A stretch of DNA of 64,000 nucleotides from an uncultured Collinsella sp. (GCA_934643145.1 CAKUBM010000003.1:1-64000), one strand, 5' to 3'. Positions 50,012-59,206 are shown, counted from the stretch's first letter. The notes: generated by a model not told the origin, from the sequence alone. Translations and numbers: made by a program.

Positions 50012-50935
50012 CTAGCAGGCGGCCATGATGGGGGCAGCGACCTGCTTTTTGCGGGAGAGGACGCCCGGCATCCAGACGCCGTCGTGCTCGTCGGCAATGC
50101 CCAGGCCCTTCTGAGCAGCCTCGGTCTCGCCCTCGAGCAGGACCTGCGAGCCCTCCTCCATGATGTCGGTGATGCACAGGACGATGCCGTCGGCACCCTT
50201 CTCGGCGGCGTAGGCGCGCATGGCCTCGCGGATCTCGTCGATCATGCCGAGCGCGCGGCTCTTGTCGACGGTCTCGTACTGGCCGATGAGCAGCTTCTTG
50301 CCAGCGGGCTCGAACATCTTGATGTCGTTGCCGACCATCTCGGCTGCGGTGAAGGAGCCGGACGGACGGGTGAGGAAGACCTCCATGCCAAACTTGACCG
50401 GATCGACGCCCACCTGCTCGCCGAGCTTGGCGGCGACGGCGCGGTCGACATCGGTGGTGGTGGGGCTCTTGAGCATGAGCGTATCGGTCATCATGGCCGA
50501 GAGCAGCAGCTTGGCCTGGACGTCGGAAAGCTCAACGCCGAGCACGTCGGCGAGCTTGGTGACGATGGTGCAGCTGGAGCCCCAGGGCAGGCAGATGTAG
50601 TGCAGCGGGCCGGCGGTCTCGAAGTCGCCGATGCGGTGATGATCGACAACGCCAAAGACCGTGGCGTCCTTAAGGCCGGCGACGGACTGGGCAGACTCGT
50701 TGTGGTCGGTGAGGACGACGAGCTGACCGGCCTCGACGGACTCGATCACGCGGGGCTCGGCGATGCCGGCGTCGGCGAGCAGCTTGGCGGACTCGGCCGG
50801 AAGCTGACCAAGGGCGCAGGCCTCGTAGGTGTTGCCGGCATACTCAACCTGGTTGAGCAGCTGGGACAGGACGACGGCGCTCATGATGGCGTCGTTATCG
50901 GGGTTCTGGTGACCAAAGACAAGAACGTTTGCCAT
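50012..50935 (-). CDS. ppaC: manganese-dependent inorganic pyrophosphatase
   Basis: This 307-residue family II pyrophosphatase has the DHH-type metal motifs GHQNPDND, TDHNE and VVDHHR, the mid-protein SAMMTDTLMLKSPTTT, and the C-terminal SRKKQ substrate-binding motif. It hydrolyses pyrophosphate in the cytoplasm. GGAGG lies six bases before the ATG. Confidence 0.95.
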   Translation of the reverse strand: MANVLVFGHQNPDNDAIMSAVVLSQLLNQVEYAGNTYEACALGQLPAESAKLLADAGIAEPRVIESVEAGQLVVLTDHNESAQSVAGLKDATVFGVVDHHRIGDFETAGPLHYICLPWGSSCTIVTKLADVLGVELSDVQAKLLLSAMMTDTLMLKSPTTTDVDRAVAAKLGEQVGVDPVKFGMEVFLTRPSGSFTAAEMVGNDIKMFEPAGKKLLIGQYETVDKSRALGMIDEIREAMRAYAAEKGADGIVLCITDIMEEGSQVLLEGETEAAQKGLGIADEHDGVWMPGVLSRKKQVAAPIMAAC

Positions 50936-51055
50936 GGATATCCTCCACTTGATATGTGTACTTGGACGTAGCTATGGTAGCACGCCGATGCCGAGCCTTC
51001 GCAGACGGAAGGGGCACGGCATATTTTGGGGCAGGCATGGAGGCCAAGGCTGTCC

Positions 51056-51100
51056 CTTTTGCACCATGTTGGTGCAAAGTAACCTGGCCCCCTTGCACCA
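51056..51100. repeat. GGTGCAAA-type palindromic repeat
   Basis: TTTGCACCA and TGGTGCAAA arms are followed by GTAACCTGGCCCC and CTTGCACCAG. The minus strand matches the pattern at about 165-197 (GGTGCAA-GGGG-CAGGTTA-TTTGCACC). Confidence 0.6.
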
Positions 51101-51101
51101 G

Positions 51102-52055
51102 CTATTTGCCGGCGGCGCGCAGGGCTACGTAGGCGGCACCGATGATGCCGGCGTCGTTGCCGAGCGAAGCGACCTTAATGGGCGTCTCGCGCGAGGCGGA
51201 GAGCGCGTACTGCTTAAAGTGCTCGCGGACCTTGTCGAGGTAGACATCGGCCGAAGCGGAAGCACCGCCGCCGATCAGGAACATCTCGGGATCGACCACG
51301 TTGGCAATAAGCGCCAGGGCGCGGCCGAGATAGTCGGCCATGGTATCGGCAGCTGCCAGCGCGAGCTCGTCACCCTCGCGGCAGGCCTGGAACACGTCCT
51401 TGGAATCAGAAGGCCCGGTGAGCTCGATGGGCTCGACGCCCGCCTTCTTGCACTCGGCAAGGTAGTTACTCACCACGCCGGTGGCGCTGGAATACTGCTC
51501 CAGATGGCCATGGCCGCCACAGCCGCAGGTGCGCTCCTCAGCCGGGTTCAGGCACATGTGGCCAATCTCGCCGCCGGCACCCACAACGCCCGACACCACG
51601 TCGCCGTTGACGATAACGCCACCACCCACGCCGGTACCAATGGTGACCATCACCACGTTCTGTACGCCCTTGGCAGAGCCGAGCCAGGCCTCGCCCATGG
51701 CAGCGGCGTTGGCATCGTTCTCGTATTTAACAACCGCGTCGGGGCAGTGCTCCTGAATGGCGACTCTTAGCTCGGGCAGGTTAATGGCAATGTTGGCCTT
51801 GACCTTGGCATCGCCCGATGCCGGGATGGGGCACGGAACGGCCAGGCCAATACCCGCCACAAAGGCGCGCGGAATCTGGGCCTTGGCGACCACCTGGTCG
51901 ATAGCCTCGGTCACCGCGGCAAAGCCCGCGGCGTCAACGATGGGAGGCGTGGGCACGCTGGCCTTGGCCAGCAGGTTGCCGTCCTCGTCGAACAGGCCCT
52001 CCTTAACCGAAGTGCCGCCGACGTCAATGCCGATGTAGTACTGCTTAGGTTCCAT
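51102..52055 (-). CDS. glk: ROK-family sugar kinase, probable glucokinase
   Basis: This 317-residue ROK protein has the ATP-binding start IGIDVGGTSVKEG, the sugar-site ENDANAAAMGE, the GTGVGGG loop and the zinc motif region GHMCLNPAEERTCGCGGHGHLE. The family motif CxCGxxGCxE reads CGCGGHGHLE, so the third cysteine is replaced by histidine. It probably phosphorylates glucose or a related hexose. The start at 52055 is MEPKQYY. It is divergent from the GntR-manA pair. Confidence 0.9.
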   Translation of the reverse strand: MEPKQYYIGIDVGGTSVKEGLFDEDGNLLAKASVPTPPIVDAAGFAAVTEAIDQVVAKAQIPRAFVAGIGLAVPCPIPASGDAKVKANIAINLPELRVAIQEHCPDAVVKYENDANAAAMGEAWLGSAKGVQNVVMVTIGTGVGGGVIVNGDVVSGVVGAGGEIGHMCLNPAEERTCGCGGHGHLEQYSSATGVVSNYLAECKKAGVEPIELTGPSDSKDVFQACREGDELALAAADTMADYLGRALALIANVVDPEMFLIGGGASASADVYLDKVREHFKQYALSASRETPIKVASLGNDAGIIGAAYVALRAAGK

Positions 52056-52395
52056 GGGAGCCCGCCTTTCTCGTTTAAACATTGCCTGTATGGTACCGCT
52101 CCCAAGGCAAAAACCTGCCAAAAAGGGGCAGGTTTGTTTTGGCAGGTTTTATCTGTGAAAACGCAGGGCATGGAATTTGGTTCGTTGGGCGGTAAAACGA
52201 CTCAACCCCATCCTCGAGTCGATCAATTTGCTCAATACCACATTATTCGAATGCATATTCATTTAGAGCGCTCTAGTTTTTAAAGAGAAGCGTTTTTTAA
52301 TTAAACCTTTCTCGAACTTTTCAAAAACGCAATAGGGATGCTTAGGTGTTGACTATACTTTCTTCTGTACTCAATCAAGCCGGAAAGGAGGTTCC
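52056..52395. other. divergent control region between glk and gntR
   Basis: No gene is seen. It holds a hairpin with AAACCTGCC/GGCAGGTTT arms (52111-52135) in the glk leader, a further GGCAGGTTTT copy (52141-52150), a 13-bp CCACATTATTCGA match to the tandem repeats at 259-348 (52238-52250), and an AT-rich stretch ahead of gntR. Confidence 0.6.
52111..52135 (-). terminator. terminator-like hairpin in the glk leader
   Basis: On the minus strand AAACCTGCC-CCTTTTT-GGCAGGTTT runs into TTG, giving five T residues about 50 bp before glk. It could be an attenuator; the plus strand also ends in T residues. Confidence 0.45.
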
Positions 52396-53115
52396 ATGAT
52401 TCCCAAATACGAGGCGATAGCTGCAGATATCCGTCGAAGCATCGAGGACGGCTCCCTTAAGCCGGGCGACAAACTGCCCACCGTCGTAGAGTTTTGCGAG
52501 CTATATAGCGTTTCCAAGATCACCGTCAAGCGCGCGATTGAGCAGATCACCGAGGAAGGCCTTATTACCAGCCGGCGCGGATCGGGCACCTACGTCAAGG
52601 ACACGGCGGGGCTTCCCGGCCAGGTGTTTTTCCAAGGCAAGAACGACCGTGCCCAAGGCTTTTCGTACGAGCATCGCGGGGAGAAAGTGACCTCGGTGGT
52701 CTACGATTTCTCGATCGTCAATCCGCCGGCAGAGGTTGCGACCCAGCTGGGAATGGCCGAAGACGACTTTGCCTATCACATCGTGCGCGTGCGCCAGGTC
52801 GACGAGAAGCCCATCGTCATCGAGTACACCTACATGCCTCTCGAGCTGATACCGGGCCTTAAAAAGAAGGACCTGTACGGATCGGTCTATAGCTTTATCC
52901 GCAAGCAATGCGGGTTGAAGATTTCGAGCTTCCACCGCACCATCCGCGCCGTGGCGGCAACCGAGGAAGAAGCTGAGCGCCTGGACGCCAAGCCCGGCGC
53001 CCCTCTGCTCGAGCTCAACCAGATTGGCTTTTTGGATAGCGGCAACGCCTTTGAGTACTCGATTTCGCGCAACGTCGGCGACCGCTTTGAGCTGCACAAC
53101 GTAACGCTGGCCTAG
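52396..53115 (+). CDS. GntR-family (HutC/UTRA) transcriptional regulator
   Basis: This 239-residue regulator has a GntR winged helix (PTVVEFCELYSVSKITVKRA, about residues 28-47) and a UTRA effector domain (YHIVRVRQVDEKPIVIEYTYMP). GGAAAGGAGG precedes the ATG. It lies 72 bp upstream of manA and divergent from glk, so it likely controls hexose-phosphate use. Confidence 0.9.
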   Translation: MIPKYEAIAADIRRSIEDGSLKPGDKLPTVVEFCELYSVSKITVKRAIEQITEEGLITSRRGSGTYVKDTAGLPGQVFFQGKNDRAQGFSYEHRGEKVTSVVYDFSIVNPPAEVATQLGMAEDDFAYHIVRVRQVDEKPIVIEYTYMPLELIPGLKKKDLYGSVYSFIRKQCGLKISSFHRTIRAVAATEEEAERLDAKPGAPLLELNQIGFLDSGNAFEYSISRNVGDRFELHNVTLA

Positions 53116-53187
53116 TTTTGTAATCCGGTGGGTGCTCGTTTTGAGCTGTCTTACGCGGCACCCGCACAACCTTATGGGAGTATGCAC

Positions 53188-54120
53188 ATGTCCGATTTGA
53201 TTAAACTCACGCCGATCTTCCACGAGAAGATCTGGGGCGGCCGCCAGCTGGAGACCGTGTTTGGCTACGACATTCCCGAGGGTCCCATCGGTGAGTGCTG
53301 GGCCATCTCGGCCCATCCCAACGGCGACTGCCAAATTGCCGAGGGACCGTACGCCGGCCACACGCTGTCGTGGCTGTGGGCCGAGCACCGCGAGCTCTTT
53401 GGCAACTGCGAGGGCAAGGAGTTCCCGCTGCTCATTAAGATTCTGGACGCCAAGGACGACCTTTCGATCCAGATTCACCCCGACGACGAGTACGCCGCCG
53501 AGCATGAGAACGGTAGCCTGGGCAAGACCGAGTGCTGGTACGTGCTGGACTGCGAGCCCGGCGCCACGATTATCGTCGGGCAGCGCGCCAAGGATCGTGC
53601 CGAAGCCGCACAGATGATCGAAGGCGGCCGCTGGGACGACATGCTCAACGTGCTGCCGATTCACAAGGGTGACTTTTTCCAGATTGATTCCGGTACCGTG
53701 CACGCCATCAAGACCGGCACGCTCATTTTAGAGACGCAGCAATCAAGCGACGTGACGTATCGCCTGTACGACTACGACCGCCCCGGCACCGACGGCAAGC
53801 TGCGCCCGCTGCACATTAAGCAGAGCCTCGATTGCATCAACTTTAACGCGCAGGCTCCGACCGACGGCACGGTGACCGCGCCCGAGGTCGATGGCGTGAC
53901 CGAGCTCGAGTCCAACCCCTGCTACACCGTCGATCGCGTGCGCGTCGACGGCAGCAAGACCCTCGACCAGCGCTGGCCCTTCATGTGCCTGTCGGTCATC
54001 GACGGCGAAGGCACCGTCTGCGGCGACCCCGTCCACAAAGGAAGCCACTTGCTGGCACCGAGCACCGTCAGCTCCATCGACCTCGAAGGCAAGATGGAAC
54101 TGATTATCAGCCACCTGTAG
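53188..54120 (+). CDS. manA: class I mannose-6-phosphate isomerase
   Basis: This 310-residue cupin enzyme converts mannose-6-phosphate to fructose-6-phosphate. It contains the N-terminal PIFHEKIWGGRQLE, the zinc-binding IQIHPDDEYA and KTECWYVLD, and the second metal segment SGTVHAIKTG. It is of the shorter Firmicutes/Actinobacteria type. The start MSDLIKL at 53188 has GGGAG seven bases upstream. A strong terminator follows. Confidence 0.93.
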   Translation: MSDLIKLTPIFHEKIWGGRQLETVFGYDIPEGPIGECWAISAHPNGDCQIAEGPYAGHTLSWLWAEHRELFGNCEGKEFPLLIKILDAKDDLSIQIHPDDEYAAEHENGSLGKTECWYVLDCEPGATIIVGQRAKDRAEAAQMIEGGRWDDMLNVLPIHKGDFFQIDSGTVHAIKTGTLILETQQSSDVTYRLYDYDRPGTDGKLRPLHIKQSLDCINFNAQAPTDGTVTAPEVDGVTELESNPCYTVDRVRVDGSKTLDQRWPFMCLSVIDGEGTVCGDPVHKGSHLLAPSTVSSIDLEGKMELIISHL

Positions 54121-54145
54121 GTCGCGCCAACAACCCAAACGTAAC

Positions 54146-54181
54146 AAGGGGCTCCCCCGTTCTTCAACGGGGGAGCCCCTT
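54146..54181 (+). terminator. hairpin terminator after manA
   Basis: AAGGGGCTCCCCCGTT and AACGGGGGAGCCCCTT form a 16-bp perfect stem with CTTC loop. Confidence 0.75.
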
Positions 54182-54266
54182 GCCATGTCTAAGTATTCAG
54201 CCCACCCGGCTCTCCAGACCAAAAAGCGAACGAGCAAAGCAACGCTCGTCTAGCAACGTTGCCCAA

Positions 54267-54396
54267 GGACCTGGGCGGGCGTATGGGGCAACATCGGTCG
54301 CGAGTTCCGCACGCAAAGGAGGCCACTTAATGTGGCCTCCGTCTTGCGCAGGACTGCCCGAGCAGGCGATGTTGCCCCATACGCCCGACCAGGTCC
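54267..54396. repeat. 130-bp near-perfect inverted repeat (cruciform)
   Basis: The 30-bp arms at 54267-54296 and 54367-54396 (left arm starts GGACCTGGGCGGGCG) match at 29 of 30 positions. The 70-bp centre holds further pairing with GGAGGCCAC/GTGGCCTCC. The right arm ends 8 bp before the pcrA stop. Confidence 0.85.
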
Positions 54397-54403
54397 GCCA
54401 GAA

Positions 54404-57298
54404 TTACGACAGCTTAACGATCGGCGCGAAGCCCTTCATAAGCTTTTTGGTCTGGCCGGTCTTTTCGAACTGGACCTCGATCATGTCTCCAGCGACCGAG
54501 ATCACGGTACCCGTGCCAAAGGTCTTGTGGCTCACGGTATCGCCCGCGGCAAAGTCCTGCGACGCGCTCGCGCGATCGACCTTGCGCTCCACCGTCGGCG
54601 AAACCTTGGACGACGGCGTTTTAGCGCGCGGCGCACCCGAGCCAAAGGTCGAGGCAACGCGGCCGGCGTCGGGCGAAACCCCGCGATGACGCTCGGTGCC
54701 ATAGCTGCTGCCACCAAAGAAATCGTCGAAGCTCGATCCACCACGCGAACCGGAACCGCCGGTCGAGCGCGTGCGCGAGCCAAACACCTTGCCGCCGTAC
54801 ATATCCGAGCCCATGCCCGAGCCAAAGGTGCCGTGACGGTCGCCGCGCTTCTCCCAGCCCGTACCCTCAAAACCGGCAGAGCCGATACCGCTAAACTCGA
54901 TATCCTCAAACGGAATCTCGTTGAGGAAGCGCGAGCGCGGGTTGGCTGAGGTCGAGCCGTAGGTGCGGCGCGTGGCCGCGTATGTTAGGAACAGGCGCTT
55001 GCGGGCGCGCGTGATGGCGACGTAGGCCAAGCGACGCTCTTCCTCGAGCTTGCCCGGGTCATCGCTGCCGCCAAAATCGTGTACGTGCGGGAAGATGCCC
55101 TCCTCCATGCCGGCCACGAAGACCGCCGGGAACTCCAGACCCTTGGCGGAGTGAATGGTCATCATGGTAATGGCATGCGTCTCGCCAGCAAGAGAATCCA
55201 GGTCGGAGCGCAGGGCCAGCCATTCCATGAGGGCAGGCAGCGCCTTGCAGGTAAGCGGGCCGTAGGTGCGCTCAATCTCGTCAGCATGCACGGCACCGGC
55301 CGGCAGCTCCGTCGGCGCGGCATAGGCGTTGCCCGCGATGGCGGCGGCCAAGGCATCCTGCGGCGAGAGCGCCGGGGCGGCCAGGCTATCGAGCGGATTG
55401 GAGCCAGCGGCGTCGCGAGCGCCGACCAGTGCCTCGAACGAGGACGCGGGCGCAGACGGGCCGGGCTCCGGCGCAGGCGCGCTCACCACAACGGGCTCAG
55501 CGCCGGCAGGCACATCGGCAACGCCAGCCGCGCGCAGCTCTTCTAAGCTCTCGAGCGTGCCCTCGATATCCTCGTGCGTCTCTTCAAATTCGGCCGCAAC
55601 GCCCAGGAATTCCTGGATGTTCTCGGCGCGGCTCTCGGACTCCATGGTGCCCTCAGCGCGGAATGCCTGCAGCAGGCCCGTCTTGTCGACAATCATCTCG
55701 ACGACGTCCTTGAGCTCGCCATCCATGCGACGACCCTCGCGCACCAGCGCCACAAAGCTCGACAGGCCGTTGCGCACCTTGGCACTAAACATGCCCGTCT
55801 CGGCTGTCGAGATCTCGCATGCCTGGAAGAACGAGCAACGATTGTCGCGCGCCAGCTGCTCAATCTTTTGGATCGAGGTGGAGCCGATACCGCGGCGCGG
55901 CGTGTTGATGACGCGCTTGACGCTCATTTCGTCTGCCGGGTTCACGATCATCTTGAGGTAGGCCATGACATCGCGGATCTCGGCACGGTCGAAGAATCGC
56001 GTGCCGCCCACGATCTTGTAGGGCACGCCCGCGCGCAGGAACATATCTTCGAGGATACGAGACTGGGCGTTGGTGCGGTAGAAGACGGCGATGTCGTCGT
56101 AGCTCGTACCCTTGGAGTGCAGCTTTTCGATCTCGCCGGCAATCCAGCGACCCTCGTCGCGCTCATCGCTCGCCTGGAAGGCCTGGATCTTCTCGCCATC
56201 GCCCTCGGCCGTAAACAGGCGCTTGTCCTTGCGCTGCGAGTTGTGGCGCACCACGGCGTTGGCGGCGCTCAGGATATGGCCCGTGGAGCGGTAGTTCTGC
56301 TCCAGCTTGACGGTCTTGCAGTTTTTAAAGTCCTTCTCAAAGTCCAGAATGTTGGTGATGTCGGCGCCACGCCAGCTGTAAATGGACTGGTCGTCGTCGC
56401 CCACGACCATGAGGTTTTGGTACTTGGCGGCCAGCAGGTTGGCGATCTCGTACTGGACGTGGTTGGTGTCCTGATACTCGTCGACGCTAATGTAGCGGAA
56501 GCGCTCCTGGTACTTGTCGAGTACCTCGGGGCGGGTACGCAGCAGTTCGAGCGTGCGCACGAGTAGGTCGTCGAAGTCCATGGCGTTGGCGGCGCGCAGG
56601 CGGCGCTCCAGCTCCAGGTAGACCTGCGCGGCTTTTTTGTCGTTGGGGCTGTCGGCGGATTTGAGCATGTCCTCGGGCCCGATCATGGCGTTTTTGGCCG
56701 AGCTGATCTTGCTGCGAATCATATTGATGGGGAACTGCTTTTGCTCGATGCCGAGCGCCTGCATAATGTCGCGCACCATACGTTTGGAGTCGTCGTCATC
56801 GTAGATGGTGAACTGACCGGTGTAGCCCAGCAGATCGGCGTCCTCGCGCAGCATGCGCACGCACATGGCGTGGAAGGTGCACACCCACATGCCGCGGGTG
56901 CCGCTGGGGATGAGTGCTGCCAGACGCTCGCGCATCTCGGCCGCGGCCTTGTTGGTAAACGTGATGGCCAGGACCTGCCAGGGCTTAACGCCCAGGTCGC
57001 CAAGCATATGCGCGATGCGGAAGGTCAGGACGCGGGTCTTGCCCGAGCCGGCGCCGGCAAGGACCAGCAGCGGGCCCTCGGTGGTCAGGACTGCCTCGCG
57101 CTGGGCGGGGTTCAGGCTATCGATATCGACGAGCGGCTTGGCGGGCTTGGGTGCCGGAGCCGGGGCGTCGTAGATGTCGAGCGGAACGAGCTCGGGTTCC
57201 GGCGCGGCGGGGGCGGTGTACGCATCGAGCGGCACGGGTTCCGGCGCGGGCGGCACGGGCGCAGCAGTGTTCTTTTCCCAGGGCAGGGGCTGGGTCAT
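54404..57298 (-). CDS. pcrA: ATP-dependent DNA helicase PcrA/UvrD, enlarged
   Basis: This 964-residue SF1A helicase has the Walker A LVLAGAGSGKTRVL, ITFTNKAAAEMRERL, VDEYQDTN, the VGDDDQSIYSWRGA motif, the EQNYRST motif and the motif V/VI region MTIHSAKGLEFPAVFV. Compared with the usual 720-780 residues there are three additions: a Pro/Ala-rich N-terminus (about 55 residues), a Pro/Ala-rich insert of roughly 80 residues before MTIHSAKG, and a Gly/Ser/Arg-rich linker before the C-terminal Tudor-like domain (GDTVSHKTFGTGTV). The start at 57298 follows GAGGAG. Confidence 0.92.
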   Translation of the reverse strand: MTQPLPWEKNTAAPVPPAPEPVPLDAYTAPAAPEPELVPLDIYDAPAPAPKPAKPLVDIDSLNPAQREAVLTTEGPLLVLAGAGSGKTRVLTFRIAHMLGDLGVKPWQVLAITFTNKAAAEMRERLAALIPSGTRGMWVCTFHAMCVRMLREDADLLGYTGQFTIYDDDDSKRMVRDIMQALGIEQKQFPINMIRSKISSAKNAMIGPEDMLKSADSPNDKKAAQVYLELERRLRAANAMDFDDLLVRTLELLRTRPEVLDKYQERFRYISVDEYQDTNHVQYEIANLLAAKYQNLMVVGDDDQSIYSWRGADITNILDFEKDFKNCKTVKLEQNYRSTGHILSAANAVVRHNSQRKDKRLFTAEGDGEKIQAFQASDERDEGRWIAGEIEKLHSKGTSYDDIAVFYRTNAQSRILEDMFLRAGVPYKIVGGTRFFDRAEIRDVMAYLKMIVNPADEMSVKRVINTPRRGIGSTSIQKIEQLARDNRCSFFQACEISTAETGMFSAKVRNGLSSFVALVREGRRMDGELKDVVEMIVDKTGLLQAFRAEGTMESESRAENIQEFLGVAAEFEETHEDIEGTLESLEELRAAGVADVPAGAEPVVVSAPAPEPGPSAPASSFEALVGARDAAGSNPLDSLAAPALSPQDALAAAIAGNAYAAPTELPAGAVHADEIERTYGPLTCKALPALMEWLALRSDLDSLAGETHAITMMTIHSAKGLEFPAVFVAGMEEGIFPHVHDFGGSDDPGKLEEERRLAYVAITRARKRLFLTYAATRRTYGSTSANPRSRFLNEIPFEDIEFSGIGSAGFEGTGWEKRGDRHGTFGSGMGSDMYGGKVFGSRTRSTGGSGSRGGSSFDDFFGGSSYGTERHRGVSPDAGRVASTFGSGAPRAKTPSSKVSPTVERKVDRASASQDFAAGDTVSHKTFGTGTVISVAGDMIEVQFEKTGQTKKLMKGFAPIVKLS

Positions 57299-57437
57299 GG
57301 GCGACTCCTCATCTGACGGACGGCGCGCCTGCGGGCAGCGCCATAGTTTGAGCCGTACCAGTATACCGAGCCGCGCGGACACCGACGCAAATCACACCAC
57401 GACTCCGTTCGTCACCGTCAGGCCCACCCCATCGCCC

Positions 57438-57480
57438 AAAAAAGAGGACGGCATAGACCTTTTGGTCATGCCGCCCTCTT
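57438..57480 (-). terminator. intrinsic terminator after uppP
   Basis: The minus strand has GAGGGCGGCATGACC-AAAA-GGTCTATGCCGTCCTC followed by six T residues. Confidence 0.85.
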
Positions 57481-57525
57481 TGAATGACAAGTTGTCGCCC
57501 TGGCCGCCGCGCAGCGTCGACTAAG

Positions 57526-58506
57526 TTAAAGGCCGAGCATCGGCTCCAGAACGAAGAAGTATGCGAGTACTACGATGCCCAGGATGATGCGGTAAACACC
57601 GAAGCACTTAAAGTCGTGACGGCGGACGAAGCCCATGAGCCACTTGATGGCGATGAGCGAAACCACAAAGGCAACAACGCAGCCCACGCCCAAGATAGCG
57701 ACCTCGTTGGCGCCGAACGTGCCGCCCTTGATGAAGTACTTGACCAGCTTGAGCGCACTCGCGCCAAACATGACAGGGATGGCCAGGAAGAACGTAAACT
57801 TGGACGCCACCGAACGCGTGCAGCCCAAAAGCAGGCCACCGATGATGGTAGAACCGGAGCGAGACGTACCAGGCACCAGCGAGAGCACCTGGAAGCAGCC
57901 GATACCCAGCGCAGTCTTCCAGCTCAGGTCCTCGAGCGTAGTGATGGAGCCAAAGTCCAGGTTATCGTCATCGCCCTCATCCTCAGCGGTAGCCGTGGCG
58001 GGCGCCGCAAAGTGCGCACCGGCGGGACGTCCACCCGACACCACCGCACGCGAACCAAACGAACCCGCAACGGCCATTTCCTCGCGCTTGCTGGCGCGCC
58101 AGTTCTCGATCACGATAAACAGCACGCCGTACACGATGAGCGCCAGCGCCACGACAGGAGCGTTGTAGAAATGCTCCTCCATCCAGTCGTTGAGCGGCAG
58201 GCCGATCGCCGCCGCAGGAATGCAACCGAGCACAATCTTGCCCCACAGCACCCAGGTGTCGCGACGGCCCTCCTTGCCCTTGCTGGGCGAGAACGGATTG
58301 AGTTCATGGAAGAACAGCACGCAGACGGCCAGAATGGCGCCAAGCTGAATCACGACTAGGAACATGTTCCAGAACGTCTCGCTCACGTTCATCTTGACGA
58401 ACTCGTCCACCAAGATCATGTGACCCGTCGACGAAACGGGCAGCCATTCGGTGATGCCCTCGACCAGGCCCATGAAGGCAGATTTTAGAAGCTCGATAAT
58501 ATCCAA
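57526..58506 (-). CDS. uppP: undecaprenyl-diphosphatase UppP/BacA
   Basis: This 326-residue membrane phosphatase recycles undecaprenyl diphosphate for cell-wall synthesis. Catalytic segments are EGITEWLPVSSTGH and VPGTSRSGSTI. A hydrophilic insert of about 55 residues (starting SKREEMAVAGSFG, acidic AEDEGDDDNLD in its second half) separates the two halves, making the protein longer than the usual 265-280. A TTG start at 58506 is chosen: GAGGGGG precedes it and MDIIELL is the typical family start. Confidence 0.92.
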   Translation of the reverse strand: MDIIELLKSAFMGLVEGITEWLPVSSTGHMILVDEFVKMNVSETFWNMFLVVIQLGAILAVCVLFFHELNPFSPSKGKEGRRDTWVLWGKIVLGCIPAAAIGLPLNDWMEEHFYNAPVVALALIVYGVLFIVIENWRASKREEMAVAGSFGSRAVVSGGRPAGAHFAAPATATAEDEGDDDNLDFGSITTLEDLSWKTALGIGCFQVLSLVPGTSRSGSTIIGGLLLGCTRSVASKFTFFLAIPVMFGASALKLVKYFIKGGTFGANEVAILGVGCVVAFVVSLIAIKWLMGFVRRHDFKCFGVYRIILGIVVLAYFFVLEPMLGL

Positions 58507-58755
58507 AGGGACCCCCTCGTTAGACACCCGCCGGTAGATGTTCTGCGGACGATGCGGGCGATGTCCCATTATCAACCGTTGGCGGTGCGACCGCGCCTAC
58601 CCTTACCAAAAAACTCGCCCGTTCACAGAATTGCGAGCGGTCAAACCGAAATCCTTGGGTATAACTGCAACAAGATAAAGTGTCCGGCGGCCAACGCGCC
58701 CGCGCCCGCCCGACGCACGAGCCCCGCGCCCGTGCGATAGACCAAGGAGGAAACC

Positions 58756-59193
58756 ATGAACGAGGGCTACACCAAGGTATTTGTTTCACTCGACGGTACT
58801 GAGCAGCAGGATTTTGTGCTCGCACGCGCCATCAAAGTCGCCGCGAACAACGGCGCTAAGCTGATCATCGGCCACGTCATCGATTCCACGGCACTCGAGA
58901 GCGCCGGTTCCTATCCGGTCGATCTGGTCAACGGCCTAGAGGAGGCATTTAAGAACTCCATCGCCAAGCAGCTCGAAGAGGCCAAGGCCAATCCCGACAT
59001 TCCCGAGGTCGAAGTCATGATTCGCGCCGGTCGTATTCGCGAGACGCTCAAAGACGAGATGCTCGACGTGGTCAAGCCCGACCTGGTGCTCTGCGGCGCC
59101 CGTGGCCTGTCCTCGATCAAGTATGCGCTCCTGGGCTCGATTTCGACGTTTTTGCTGCGCAACACCGACTGCGACATCTTGGTCGTGAAATAG
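58756..59193 (+). CDS. universal stress protein, UspA family
   Basis: This 145-residue single-domain USP begins KVFVSLDGTEQQD and ends with the ATP-binding motif GARGLSSIKYALLGSIS, matching G-x2-G-x9-G-S. AAGGAGG lies ahead of the ATG. It is monocistronic and followed by a long palindrome. Confidence 0.93.
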   Translation: MNEGYTKVFVSLDGTEQQDFVLARAIKVAANNGAKLIIGHVIDSTALESAGSYPVDLVNGLEEAFKNSIAKQLEEAKANPDIPEVEVMIRAGRIRETLKDEMLDVVKPDLVLCGARGLSSIKYALLGSISTFLLRNTDCDILVVK

Positions 59194-59206
59194 GTTCCTT
59201 CCCGTC

